Positions 53,839-63,822 of a stretch of DNA of 64,000 nucleotides are shown one piece after another. The position numbers and the translations under genes were made by a program. Origin of the DNA: Bacteroides sp. Its GTDB lineage: Bacteria; Bacteroidota; Bacteroidia; Bacteroidales; Bacteroidaceae. The first letter of the stretch is position 1, and every line of letters begins with the position of its first letter. Location of the stretch: positions 1 through 64,000 of the forward strand of contig JAJQFD010000044.1 of NCBI GenBank assembly GCA_021201335.1, written 5' to 3'. Below the pieces are notes generated by a model. That model ran no database searches and was not told where the DNA came from. It worked only from the letters and a program-made list of their open reading frames with translations.

Positions 53839-55415
53839 TATGCTTCGGCATAGCTAGTAAATCCATTATCTTTAGCATTCCGGTACATCTGTCGGATCTT
53901 CCGGGCGGACAAGGGGTATCAGAAACGAGGGTCGATAGTGATTTCTTCGCTCTCAATCAGTATCTTTTCCTTATTATCATTCAGACAGAGCTCCCAGAGA
54001 GCCGTCAATATGGGTTGCATCTTCTTACGGGAACCGTGCAGTTTGGGTAACATCTTTTGCATCACAATGATATCGATCAGTTTATCGTCGTCCCAATCAA
54101 TTTCCAATTTGCGGGCCTGCGCAATGAAGCGATATATTTCAATGGCGGTGCGATAACCAAATTCTGCTCCGGCTCGTTTCAGTTCTTTGAAGAAAGCCAG
54201 CAAGATTTGCCTGTATCGCTCATCGTTGGTAAATTCCGGGTCTTGACTCTTGTAAATGAAATCACGTCCCACGTTGGCACCCAGATGATTAACCTTATCA
54301 GGATTTACGGGTTGACATTCCGTTAGGAATTTCTCCATCTCGGCATCGTTGATGCGAAACTCAATCACATTCGCACGGTCCAATACCTTGGGACTGAACA
54401 TATAGGTGGTCTCATCCACATTGATAGTGCCTGTAATATAAAGATTGACGGGTAGTTTAATTTGTGGGGGAACGTCGCAATCTTTCCAGTCGTACGTATC
54501 AGGATGCAGGGTGATGGCTTCATGCGACTCCATGGTACTCAAGAAATCGGCAAAGTATCTTTCCACATAGCTGAGGTTCATCTCATCTAGAATTAGAAAA
54601 TAAGGTTTGTCGGGATTCTTATCTGCATTAATAATAAAATCCAGCACATCATTCTCAGGTTTAATATAGGTGCCGCATTGCAATGCATTAGGGTAACCCA
54701 GTAAATATTCCCGGTTATTCCAGTCGGAACCTACAGAAACTATTTTTACCTGACTGGCGTCTTCACTCAACCATTTAGCAAATGTCAGAGCCAACCGTGT
54801 TTTTCCCGAACCAGATAGACCGCTCAGGATCACGAAGGGTTTAGTGAGCAGAGAGATAGCATATCTGTACAACAAGTCGTCAGTAAATAACAGACCGGTG
54901 ATTTTTATTGCGGTTATTCGCTGGATTTCGAAAGATTGGGAGGCCAGCTGGTCAGAACGATTCATTAATTCTTTATAACGGGTGATTATTTCTTCTAAAT
55001 CTCTATCAATGGTGGATGGGTCGATTTCGGAAATGGGACTGTACACTTTATAAACAAAAGAATCACCGTATCGTTCCGGGCTCCCGAAACCATTTGATCG
55101 GAAGTATGAACCGATAGTTAGCACATCGTCAGGAAGGCTCCACCGCAGAACAGGGCGATGAGTTTCGCTGATTATATAGGATAATATTAACAGACTCTGT
55201 TGTTTGTAATAGAGAAAACCGGGGTAAATGCCGTTATTGGTAGTTTGACCTTCGTAAAGAAAAGTAATCCACGGGATTCGAGCATAATTCCCTTTACCAA
55301 AACTAACTTTTACTTTTAAACCCTTGTATTCTTTAGGATAAGAATTGACAGTAAGGTTATTTCCTTCGTTCGCTTGTTGGAGGAATTTCTGTACTATTGG
55401 AAAGAAACTAAACAT
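53838..55415 (-). CDS. McrB-like AAA+ ATPase with in-frame TGA near its C-terminus
   Basis: Open for 498 residues to a TGA at 53921-53919. A MrcB N-terminal (DUF3578-like) domain (about 1-110, MFSFFPIVQKFLQQ) is followed by an AAA+ module with Walker A GLSGSGKTR, Walker B ILDEMNLSYVERYFADF, and GTINVDETTYMFSPKVLDRA. After the TGA the same frame continues YPLSARKIRQMYRNAKDNGF to TAA, which overlaps the ATG of the nuclease gene. That tail is typical of the family, so the TGA is probably a point mutation or an error; 26 residues are lost if it is real. Couples nucleotide hydrolysis to DNA movement for cutting by the partner. Confidence 0.87.
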
Positions 55416-55851
55416 ATCAATATAATGAGGTTATCTAAATTTTTGGTATTGCAATAAGAATAAGAAAACGCTAATTTTTCCCACGAAAAAGAAATAGCCC
55501 AACGCTTTCTATATACTTTTCAAAGATAAGATAAAAATAGAAATATTACCTCATTTTATCCTTTGACTGATTTGGTTATATACTCAAAGAGAGATTGTTG
55601 AAATAATTAATGCTACTCTCTACAATTATAAAACGGATATCCAGTGAGAGAAATAATCTACTTGGTAAAATTACCCTTTTGATGTTGTAGAATGTATTTT
55701 TCTTACTAAATCCAGAATCAAATTCCTCCCGTTCTATTATTTTAAAAAGTTATACATAAAATCATAAAATTATTAAACAAAAATAGATCAATTCTTGTTA
55801 TTTGTACGATACGTATCAGTTTATTAATAAATCACTAAAAAATTTACATTT
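55416..55851. other. Gene-free stretch upstream of the ubiquitin-like lipoprotein
   Basis: AT-rich, no ORF or clear repeat. No promoter match of full quality was found; GTTATTTG at about 55797 is the nearest. Confidence 0.4.
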
Positions 55852-56550
55852 ATGAAACAGAAAATTAACTCATTGCTCATGTTAGCGTTTCTCGCAGTCT
55901 TTGCCATTTCTTGTTCTCAGTCAGAAGATTTGTCACCCGCTGAGCAGCTTCCGGAGACCCGAGCAGATTCCCCGATGTTAATGGCAGCTCCAACAGAAGT
56001 TTACTTTAATGATGTAGAAGTAGGAGCTACTACTAATGAAACTGTAAATATTAAAATTGCAGGTTTACCTTCCATTGGAGCTCTTACTAGCTTTGACTGT
56101 GTTCTTCAAGGTCCAGATACTGATCAGTTTAGTTTTGAAGACCCACAATTGGGTTTAGCTGAGCTGTTCGGCGCTTTGTTGGGTAACGGAACAGATATTT
56201 CTGTATCATACTCTCCAACGGAAGCAGGACCACATGAAGCAGAATTACTGGTAACGACTTCTTTATTAGGATTATTGATGCCCCTTCAAATTACGATTCC
56301 ATTGCATGGTAGTACAACATCCGATTCATTTACAGTACAAGTTACTTATGAAGGAACTGTTATACTAGCTGTTGCACCTAATGGTGAAAATACGAGCATA
56401 AGAGTGATAAGACAAGCTGTTGCTACCCAACTTGGAGTAGATTCCCAAAATATCGCACTAGATTATCAGTCAACGATTTTACTTGATAGCAGAACATTGG
56501 GTTATTATGGAATTACAGACGGAGCAAATATAACTGCAACTTTAGATTAA
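55852..56550 (+). CDS. Lipoprotein with beta-sandwich and ubiquitin-like C-terminal domain
   Basis: 232 residues. Lipoprotein signal (VFAISC, Cys21) and a linker, then an ASH/DUF1573-like immunoglobulin domain (about 48-160, EVYFNDVEVGATTNETVNI, DISVSYSPTEAGPHEAELLV). The C-terminal ~70 residues (about 163-232) look like a ubiquitin fold: TVQVTYEGTVILAVAPN, VIRQAVATQLGVDSQNIALDY, LLDSRTLGYYGITDGANI, which follows the ubiquitin order including the RTLxxYxIxxG stretch. No C-terminal GG is present. Surface or periplasmic display is expected. Function unknown; B. fragilis is known to secrete a different ubiquitin homologue. Confidence 0.8.
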   Translation: MKQKINSLLMLAFLAVFAISCSQSEDLSPAEQLPETRADSPMLMAAPTEVYFNDVEVGATTNETVNIKIAGLPSIGALTSFDCVLQGPDTDQFSFEDPQLGLAELFGALLGNGTDISVSYSPTEAGPHEAELLVTTSLLGLLMPLQITIPLHGSTTSDSFTVQVTYEGTVILAVAPNGENTSIRVIRQAVATQLGVDSQNIALDYQSTILLDSRTLGYYGITDGANITATLD

Positions 56551-56654
56551 AACTTATTACAAAAAACCTAAAAGTTATGTTATATCTTATATTTATATAA
56601 CATGAATTTAGGGAAAAAATTACATTCTTCTCCTGAGAAGAGAATTTTAAGACA

Positions 56655-56685
56655 ACCCGGGGTTTCGCTTTGCTTTACCCCGGGT
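56655..56685 (+). terminator. GC-rich hairpin after the ubiquitin-like lipoprotein gene
   Basis: ACCCGGGGT and ACCCCGGGT are perfect 9-bp arms with a 13-base loop; no T tail. Confidence 0.65.
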
Positions 56686-56783
56686 AAATAGAATGTACTT
56701 ATAATATACCTATTTATTGGGATTGAATTATTATTCTGAAATTCGGAAATTTGCTACCTTCAACAAAACATGATTCTAAACCT

Positions 56784-57584
56784 ATGGTAGTAAATTTAAA
56801 TGGTGTTCCTGAAACATTACTTATCACTGTGCGGGCACGGGCAGAAGAAACGCATCGGCCTGATTTTTTATTATTCGACCCCTATGCAGTCGATATTTTG
56901 AAAAAGATAAAACATGGAAAAGATTCTCAACAGAAAGTAGCTGCTTCCTCTCAAATTGGTGTGGTGATACGTACCTTACTTTTCGATAAACTCGTTAAAG
57001 AATTCCTTACGACTTACCCCAGAGGTGTAGTTGTTGCCTTAGGTTGTGGTCTCGATGCCCGCTATGAACGGTTACAATTACCTTGTTATTGCTGGTATGA
57101 TCTGGATGTACAAGAAGCTATTGAAACCCGAAAAGCTTTCTTTACAGAGAAAGAAAACTACCGCATGATCGCTGCCTCGATGTTTGATTACGATTGGATG
57201 AACGAAATTCCGGCGAATCACCCTTTATTAATAATCTCAGAAGGGGTATTTATGTACTTCCCGGAAGAAAAACTTAAAGCGATGGTGACTGAAATTTTCC
57301 GTCGATTCTCTCATGCCCAAATCGCTTTTGACAGCATCCCTCCTTTCCTTGTGAAACGAACAAAGTTACATACCGAGGTCAGAAAGTATAATGCTAGCTT
57401 TAAATGGGGGGTTGATAAACCGGAGGAACTGAAACAATGGGATAACCGTATTCAGATTCTAAGCACCGATTATTACATGGATTACTATCTAAAAAGATGG
57501 CCGTTCAGCATGAGACTGATCCGAATGGTACCGAAGTTCAGAAGAGGGAATAAGGTGGTACGCATTGGACTGGGAGAAAGCTGA
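56784..57584 (+). CDS. LCMT/PPM-type SAM-dependent methyltransferase
   Basis: 266 residues from the ATG at 56784; the only earlier in-frame start is a TTG at 56751. It follows the leucine carboxyl methyltransferase-like fold: PETLLITVRARAEETHRPDFLLFDPYA, RTLLFDKLVKEFLTTYPRGVVVALGCGLDARYERL (SAM motif), WYDLDVQEAIETRK and LIISEGVFMYFPEEKLKAM. In bacteria such enzymes methylate small molecules or polyketide acids; the substrate here is unknown. Single gene. Confidence 0.9.
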   Translation: MVVNLNGVPETLLITVRARAEETHRPDFLLFDPYAVDILKKIKHGKDSQQKVAASSQIGVVIRTLLFDKLVKEFLTTYPRGVVVALGCGLDARYERLQLPCYCWYDLDVQEAIETRKAFFTEKENYRMIAASMFDYDWMNEIPANHPLLIISEGVFMYFPEEKLKAMVTEIFRRFSHAQIAFDSIPPFLVKRTKLHTEVRKYNASFKWGVDKPEELKQWDNRIQILSTDYYMDYYLKRWPFSMRLIRMVPKFRRGNKVVRIGLGES

Positions 57585-57613
57585 TTAAAATTATAAATCG
57601 TAAAAGACATAAA

Positions 57614-57708
57614 AGAAGGGACAAAAATGAAAGGTTTTATCCAAACAGCCTTAAAATCCCTCAAAAAAGGTAATACAACCCCTTCTCATCTAAACCTTTT
57701 GTCCTTCT
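57614..57708. terminator. Long imperfect hairpin after the methyltransferase gene
   Basis: AGAAGGGACAAAAATGAAAGGTTT on one side pairs with AAACCTTTTGTCCTTCT on the other; on the minus strand TTTTATG follows. Direction uncertain. Confidence 0.5.
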
Positions 57709-57927
57709 AAAGCATTATACTTATACTTCCGCGAATTAAAAACGGTAGTTACATAATAATCAGTTTTGGTTTGCATGTCTATCCATATTATCGCGAAGTT
57801 AAGTGTTTTTATACGATCATTCACTTATTGAGTTTCGTCTTTCATATAGTAGAGAATTTATAGTAATTTATTTACGAAACCAAAGTTCTTAACTTTTTGA
57901 CGAGCAGGTAATGATCTAACACTTCCC

Positions 57928-57986
57928 GAGGATATCAATGAAGTAAATAGCAGATAACGCTGGGGCTTTCTTGATATCCTCTTTTT
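57928..57986 (+). terminator. Terminator with an 11-bp stem and a 32-base loop
   Basis: GAGGATATCAA and TTGATATCCTC pair perfectly, followed by five T on plus. No plus-strand gene ends nearby; it may close a long methyltransferase transcript or a small RNA from 57709-57990. Nothing else was seen in this stretch. Confidence 0.6.
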
Positions 57987-58028
57987 GTTATTATATCTTA
58001 TTATCCTACACAATGCAATAGGATATTT

Positions 58029-59051
58029 CTATTTAAGTTCTATGAAATTTTCTGATTCATTATTTATTAGTGGAGGTAGACTCTTCAAATTCCGTTTAGC
58101 CCAATCATTATGAGGATCCAGTTCGATAATCTTTTCATAGGCTTCTCTTGCTTTTTGATATTCCCCCTTTTCATGATAATCAAATGCTATTTCACCCAGT
58201 TGATAGACTTGAAGTAATTCCAGATTTTTTTGGGCAAACTCATCATTCGATTTTCTTTCAATAATTTTTTGGTAAATACCCATTGCTTCTTCCACTCTAT
58301 TTCCCTTGTGTAAAGTATATGCTTGGTACGAAAGATAGCATACAGAAAAAGGCGTCCATACAATCATCGAAGAAAATACAGCCAGGACAGCAACACCTAT
58401 AATCCATTGGATATATTTACGAAAACGAGCGATATAAGCCAAGAACATTCCCCATAAAAAACCACCAAAATGGGCCGCATTACCAATATTCATTGCATCT
58501 GTCCAGGTAAGAATCAGACAAAAGAAAAGCCAGAAAATAAGCATATTTACAGTCTGCTTATTTATAAATCCCCGGTAGTCATCAGTTGTTTTACTTCTTA
58601 CCAGAATAAACCCAAAGAATGCATACACAATTCCGGACAAACCGATACCTGTTGTATTGGAAAAAACCAATTGAGCTACAGAACTGACAAATGCAGAAGT
58701 CAAAGTAATCAGGATATAATGAATACGCCCTTCCTCAAACTCAAGTTTTTTACCAAAAAGCCAAAACCAGTAAAGGTTGAAAAGTATATGCCACCATTGA
58801 ACGTGAAGGAAATTAGAAGTTATCAACCCCCACCATTTCCCGTCGAAAATATCAAGAAAATTAGGAGCACCCCAACGAGTATATGCTTCCCAACTATCCA
58901 TTCTGCTATCAAGGTTAATTCCAATAAACAGAATGATACACACCAGGCAACAGATATTGGTAATAACAGGCTTATAATTCCTGAAAGAATTCTGAATAAC
59001 ATCTTCTATATCAATTATTTCGTGGTTTCTCTTCATTAAAGTAAAGGTCAT
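58029..59051 (-). CDS. Rhomboid intramembrane protease with TPR tail
   Basis: 340 residues. A six-helix rhomboid core (about 28-230) has the catalytic Ser in GIGLSGIVYAFFGF (S139) and His in NAAHFGGFLWG (H194), plus FLHVQWWHILFNLYWFW. A periplasm-facing or cytoplasmic C-terminal tail (about 250-330) has two TPR-like units (RVEEAMGIYQKIIERKSND, EYQKAREAYEKIIELDPHNDWAK). TPR tails on rhomboids may recruit substrates. The ATG at 59036 is an alternative start. Confidence 0.9.
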   Translation of the reverse strand: MTFTLMKRNHEIIDIEDVIQNSFRNYKPVITNICCLVCIILFIGINLDSRMDSWEAYTRWGAPNFLDIFDGKWWGLITSNFLHVQWWHILFNLYWFWLFGKKLEFEEGRIHYILITLTSAFVSSVAQLVFSNTTGIGLSGIVYAFFGFILVRSKTTDDYRGFINKQTVNMLIFWLFFCLILTWTDAMNIGNAAHFGGFLWGMFLAYIARFRKYIQWIIGVAVLAVFSSMIVWTPFSVCYLSYQAYTLHKGNRVEEAMGIYQKIIERKSNDEFAQKNLELLQVYQLGEIAFDYHEKGEYQKAREAYEKIIELDPHNDWAKRNLKSLPPLINNESENFIELK

Positions 59052-60012
59052 TAATTATCCGGGTCTACAATATACATATTTTTAAGCATAGTATCAATGT
59101 GGAATATAAAAAGTTTAAATATATGTCCGTAAATCAATAAAAGGATACATTCTAATACTTGAGGAAACAAAATATTTTTCTCCATAGATACCATAAATGC
59201 ATACAGATATTTTAATTGAAATATTATATACATTTATACCACGTTCCTATATGAATCAGAAAGAGAAAAAAGATTATTCACCTCAAAATAGATAAAGTGA
59301 AATAAATTCAACAGATACCCCCGTTATAAATATTCAATTAATTTACATTCATTAATTGTAAAAATGTATTATCTTTACAACCGAACTATAAACCGATTAA
59401 TTAATACAGATGGATATTCCATTTTTCTTTCTCAATATTTTGTCCGGAATTGTAACAAAAAAGACGATTCTGGGATTATTATTAATAACTCAAATAAAAG
59501 ACACATTTCCTTAATCGATGGATGGGGTTACCTCGGAAATATTTTTTATAAGAAATAAAACAATATCACCGGGATATCGAATGAAGTTCAAGTTTGATTA
59601 TTGTGGAGTACAACGAATGACAGACAGTAATAATGCATGAAAGTTTAAAAAAGACCTAACGACTTTATCTGAACAAAAGACAAATTACCTTACTTATTTT
59701 ACTTATTATATATGGAAACAAAAATATTTTGTGATTATTCAACTTCCGAATGGAATAAAAGTATAAATAATCCTACTTTTTCTCTCATTACAGAACTTAC
59801 TATGATTCATAAATATTTTAATAAACACTATCTTCTCTTTTATTTAATTTTGATAATTTAATTAAAGTATATCATCAATCTATAAACAAGGAACAGAAAT
59901 AACGATGTAAAGGAAATTTTTATGAAAAAATAAAATCTTTATTAAAAATACATTATTGTTTCATATCTTTACCGTGATATCACTTTAGCACCAAAACCTA
60001 TTGCGGAACACT
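59052..60012. other. Gene-free AT-rich stretch
   Basis: About 960 bases with stops in all frames; the longest ORF (59364-59558, 64 codons) lacks a recognisable domain and ribosome binding site. I see no repeat array or structured RNA here. A -7-like TATCTTTA at about 59967 may serve the kinase gene. Confidence 0.5.
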
Positions 60013-62017
60013 ATGCTAAGAAATTTATTGATATTCTGTCTATTTTTAGGGATTTCGACAGAAAATCTTCTTTCACAGGAACGGAAAGGAGAAAAAACGG
60101 ATAATTTGATGAGGGAATATTATTACAGATGCATGAACTGTATTAATGACCCCATAGTTTTGTCCATGGCGGATACACTCTACTCCATGGCCGAAAAAAA
60201 TAATAATGTACGCATGCAAGCAGTGGCCTTATGTACCAAGGTAGATTATTATTTTAAAACTCATCATGCAAATAAAAAAGACAGCCTCGTTAACTGGGTA
60301 AATCAAGTTAAGAAATTTGCTAAAAAAACAAATCAACCACAATACTATTACTTTGTCTGGGCAGAAAGATTGGCCTCTTATTACCTTTCTCAGGGAGAAT
60401 ATAATACCGCATTATTCGAAATACAGAAAATGTTGAAAGAGGCTGAAGCGGAAAATTTTAAAGAAGGGATTGCCGACTGTTATTCCTGTTTATCCAATAT
60501 TTATAGCACGAAACAAATGGATGAGAAGGAACTGGAATATCTTCAGAAAGAGATTGAACTATGTGAAGCCAATGATATTGACAGGTATAATATCGCTATC
60601 AATTATAGCAAATCAGCCCGGATTCTGGCAAGGATGCAGAGAATGAGTAAAGCAAAAGAGCAACTCATGAAAGCGGAAAAACTAGTTAAATCTCCTTATC
60701 ATTCATTTTATTATAAACTGGCCTATGCATATTATTACATACAAAAAAAATAATTTGCCCGAAGCGAAAGAGTTGTTGAATGAATGCAAACAAATGTGTG
60801 AGAATGACGCTTCTTTATCACCCTATCTCAGTACCTTCTATCATATCGGATTCTTTTATCATCAGGCAGCTAAAGAATATATTGAAGCCTTGGAAATGGT
60901 CAATCTGATGGAGAAAGAAACCAGAAAAAGGGACATGAAAGTAACCCTTGATCTGATTAATAAATATAAAGCAGATATTTACTGGGAGATGGACCGGAAA
61001 AGTGAAGCAGCTGAATTATACAGACAAGTCCTGGAAATGGTAGCAGAGGAAAAAGCCCAAAGCGAAGTAATAGCCACCGCCGAAATTACTACTTTACTGG
61101 ATATGCAAAAGCTTACCAATGAGAAAAAAGAACTGGAAAAAAGAGCTCAACAAAAAGAATCGATATTTACCCGAACCATCATTCTTATCTTATTGGCTTC
61201 GCTGTGTATTGTATTTTTCTTTTTGTACCACAAGAACCAAATGAATAAACAACTTCAAAAATCACGAGACATATTGGATGAAAGAAATCGCAAACTCCTT
61301 AAGACCGAAGAAGAACTGCGAAACGCGAAAGAGAAAGCGGAGAAAAACAGCCAGATGAAAACCCAATTTATCCAGAATATGTCGCATGAAATTCGCACTC
61401 CCCTCAATTCTATCGTAGGATTCTCGATGTTGCTTTCTGAGTTATTCTCCGAAGGTGATGATGAGGTGAAACAATACGCTGCAACAATTGAAGAAAATAG
61501 TCGGGTGCTTTTAAAAATGATCAATGACATTCTCGACATTTCCGATCTGGATAACAATAAGCCTACCAAATATTATCCAACTAATATCAATGCCTGTTGT
61601 CAGCGGGCGATAGAGAAAACCAAACCTTTCCTGACTGATGGTGTCAATCTCATTTTCCATGCTTCTCCGGAAAACCCGGTCGTTGAAAATAATGAAGAAT
61701 TGCTGCTGCAGGTTTTAGAAAACCTGTTGAATAACGCAGCAAAATTCACACCGAAAGGAAATATTATTCTCGATTTCTGGCTAAATCAGGAAAAGAAAGA
61801 AATTATCTTTACCGTCACTGATACCGGAATTGGAATTCCTCCAGACAAACAGGAACAGGTATTCGAACGCTTTTCCAAGCAAAATGACTTCACCCAGGGT
61901 GCCGGACTAGGACTTTCAATCTGCCGCCTTGCCGTGGAAAAGCTGGGTGGATACTTAAAGATTGATAAAGAATACACGAATGGAACCCGGTTTATTTTTG
62001 GATTTCCTTTGCGATAA
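60013..62017 (+). CDS. TPR-containing sensor histidine kinase, frame broken at an A8 run
   Basis: About 668 residues when joined. A signal segment (MLRNLLIFCLFLGIS) and TPR-like repeats (about 30-400) are followed by one transmembrane helix (TIILILLASLCIVFFFLYH), a coiled coil (RDILDERNRKLLKTEEELRNAKE), HisKA with MSHEIRTPLNSIVGFSML, and a HATPase domain (LLLQVLENLLNNAAKFTPKG, VTDTGIGIPPDKQEQVFERF, GAGLGLSICRLAVEKLGG). The frame changes at the eight-A run 60743-60750; seven A would read YIQKNNLPEAKELL. No receiver domain is fused and no regulator is adjacent. The ATG at 60013 is chosen over a TTG at 60001. Confidence 0.88.
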
Positions 62018-62055
62018 ATGATTATTGAATAATCCTTAAAAAACATTATCTTTAT

Positions 62056-62063
62056 TATCTTTG
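62056..62063 (+). promoter_or_regulatory. -7 box of the small membrane-protein pair
   Basis: TATCTTTG, exact match, 31 bases before the ATG at 62095. Confidence 0.5.
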
Positions 62064-62094
62064 TTGAAGGAACGAATAATAAACTGTCTTTAAT

Positions 62095-62535
62095 ATGAAT
62101 ACATTCAAGATATTAGCATTATCAGTGCTTCAAACATTGTTATTTAGTGTGTTTGCTTACCTGTTTTTTCGTATGCAGGTATTGAATATAGTTCCAGACG
62201 GTGCTGCCGCCATTGGTATTATCGGCGGGGCAGATGGACCCACAGCTATATTTGTTGCAAACAAATTAAATGGCTTGGGTTGGCTAAGTTATTATTTTAT
62301 CAGCATGATGCTATTATTCTTTGTCAGCAACCTGTCAGGTCTGGTTAAAAACAAGTTTATCTCCATACTTATTATAACTCTTTGCTGCATGTTTGCCGTA
62401 ATCGGATTAGTTTTTGCTCTATACAACTTTCTCTGGATAATGATATGTACCTGTGCAATTATCTTAATTTTAATGCTGGGTGGATATTTTATTACGAATA
62501 AGTTTGTCCGGAAATCACCACAAGAAGATCTGTGA
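62095..62535 (+). CDS. Small membrane protein with an OadB-type GGADGPTAIF motif
   Basis: 146 residues with about four hydrophobic helices. AAIGIIGGADGPTAIFVANK matches the signature of the beta subunit of sodium-translocating oxaloacetate decarboxylase, but the rest of that large subunit is missing. Similar short proteins with this motif are often given the full subunit name, which seems wrong. A role in ion binding is possible. It overlaps the next gene by 4 bp. Confidence 0.7.
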   Translation: MNTFKILALSVLQTLLFSVFAYLFFRMQVLNIVPDGAAAIGIIGGADGPTAIFVANKLNGLGWLSYYFISMMLLFFVSNLSGLVKNKFISILIITLCCMFAVIGLVFALYNFLWIMICTCAIILILMLGGYFITNKFVRKSPQEDL

Positions 62536-63026
62536 ACAATGTACCAAACAAAGTTATCTTTCTCTTACCATTCGCATTTATGTTGCATAATGGTGAGGAA
62601 GCTTTAACTCTTAGCCGCGTTAATCTAAATATTAATACACCGTATCCTTACACACTATCCCAATTTGTAATAGCGGTTATCCTGTTTACTATACTGGGAT
62701 TTGTTCTTGTTTTCTTTAAAGGAATATACAAAAAACCGGAATATTACACATTTGCGATAACAGGATTTGCAGGCATGCTCTTTTTGAATGTATTTCTACC
62801 CCATCTTATTATATCACTGCTCACACTATCCTATACACCGGGATTAATATCCGCCGTATTTATTCTGTTACCACTCACAAGTATTATTCTTTGGAAAACA
62901 TACCAGTCAAAACGTCTTTCCGGAAAGCAAATAATGCTCAGTATAGCAACAGGTGGTATTATTGGTAGTATTCTCGTCGCTATTTTTCTGGGAGTTGGCA
63001 GATTAATATCATCTTTATTCTCTTAG
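62532..63026 (+). CDS. HXXEE-family membrane protein
   Basis: 164 residues, start GTG at 62532, overlapping the previous stop. MLHNGEEALTLSR contains the HNxEE-type motif that names the family. Five to six helices follow (FVIAVILFTILGFVLVFF, FAITGFAGMLFLNVFLPHLIISLL, ATGGIIGSILVAIFLGVG). Function unknown. Probably co-transcribed with the OadB-motif protein. Confidence 0.8.
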   Translation: MNNVPNKVIFLLPFAFMLHNGEEALTLSRVNLNINTPYPYTLSQFVIAVILFTILGFVLVFFKGIYKKPEYYTFAITGFAGMLFLNVFLPHLIISLLTLSYTPGLISAVFILLPLTSIILWKTYQSKRLSGKQIMLSIATGGIIGSILVAIFLGVGRLISSLFS

Positions 63027-63161
63027 ATCTGTTAGGCATAAGCACCAACATGGTAAACGTTCACCGATAAAACATTTCCCTCAAATTAAACGTTGATAAT
63101 GCATTCAAAGCAATAAATGTTGCTTTAGAATTGAGAATATTAATTAGAAGGATAAAAAGAG

Positions 63162-63797
63162 ATGAAATCCATGCATAAACATAAGGCTCATCCCTGGCAC
63201 GGGATTAGCCTCGGAGAAAATATTCCACAGGAAGTTACTGCATTTATTGAGATAGTACCTACCGATACGGTAAAGTATGAAGTGGATAAAGATTCCGGTT
63301 ACCTTTCAATCGACCGGCCCCAGAAATATTCCAATATAGTTCCAGCACTGTATGGTTTCCTGCCTAAAACTTACTGTGGAGATTTGGTAGCCGAGTTAAC
63401 CAATAAATCACTGAATCGTACCGAAATCAAAGGAGATAATGACCCATTGGATATTTGTGTTTTAACGGAAAAGGATGTTACTCATGGTGATATTATTGCC
63501 AAAGTGCGCCCGATAGGGGGATTCCGTCTACTGGATCATGTGGAAGCCGACGATAAAATTATTGCCGTCCTTAAAAATGACATGATATATGGAGCTTATA
63601 CAGATATTAGTCAATTGCCCAAACAAATTGTGAAAAGACTCGTGCATTATTTTACTACTTACAAGGATTTGCCTACCGACGAAAAACCAAGAATGGTCCT
63701 CACCGATATTTATGGACGCAAAACTGCCTTTGATGTAATTATGCGCTCTATTGAAGATTATAATAAGGAAATTGCGCATCGGGTGGTAGAAGAATAA
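63162..63797 (+). CDS. ppa: Inorganic pyrophosphatase, family I
   Basis: 211 residues. FIEIVPTDTVKYEVDKDSGYL and DRPQKYSNIVPALYGFLPKTYCGD are the family I substrate segments and GDNDPLDICVLTEKDV the metal-binding motif (DxDPxD). It splits pyrophosphate to phosphate and drives biosynthetic reactions. Single gene; a small RNA unit lies just downstream on the other strand. Confidence 0.95.
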   Translation: MKSMHKHKAHPWHGISLGENIPQEVTAFIEIVPTDTVKYEVDKDSGYLSIDRPQKYSNIVPALYGFLPKTYCGDLVAELTNKSLNRTEIKGDNDPLDICVLTEKDVTHGDIIAKVRPIGGFRLLDHVEADDKIIAVLKNDMIYGAYTDISQLPKQIVKRLVHYFTTYKDLPTDEKPRMVLTDIYGRKTAFDVIMRSIEDYNKEIAHRVVEE

Positions 63798-63822
63798 ATA
63801 GAAAAAGTTCACTTATAAACAT

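Noticed and set aside
58470..59039. 189-codon plus-strand ORF
   Set aside because: It is antisense to the rhomboid gene, whose catalytic motifs are clear; composition is that of a shadow frame.
59364..59558. 64-codon ORF in the gap before the TPR kinase
   Set aside because: No domain, no ribosome binding site, amino-acid content expected from AT-rich DNA.
63050..63125. Repeats of TAAACGTT before ppa
   Set aside because: Spacings of 33 and 27 bp are irregular and the words are too short to separate from chance.
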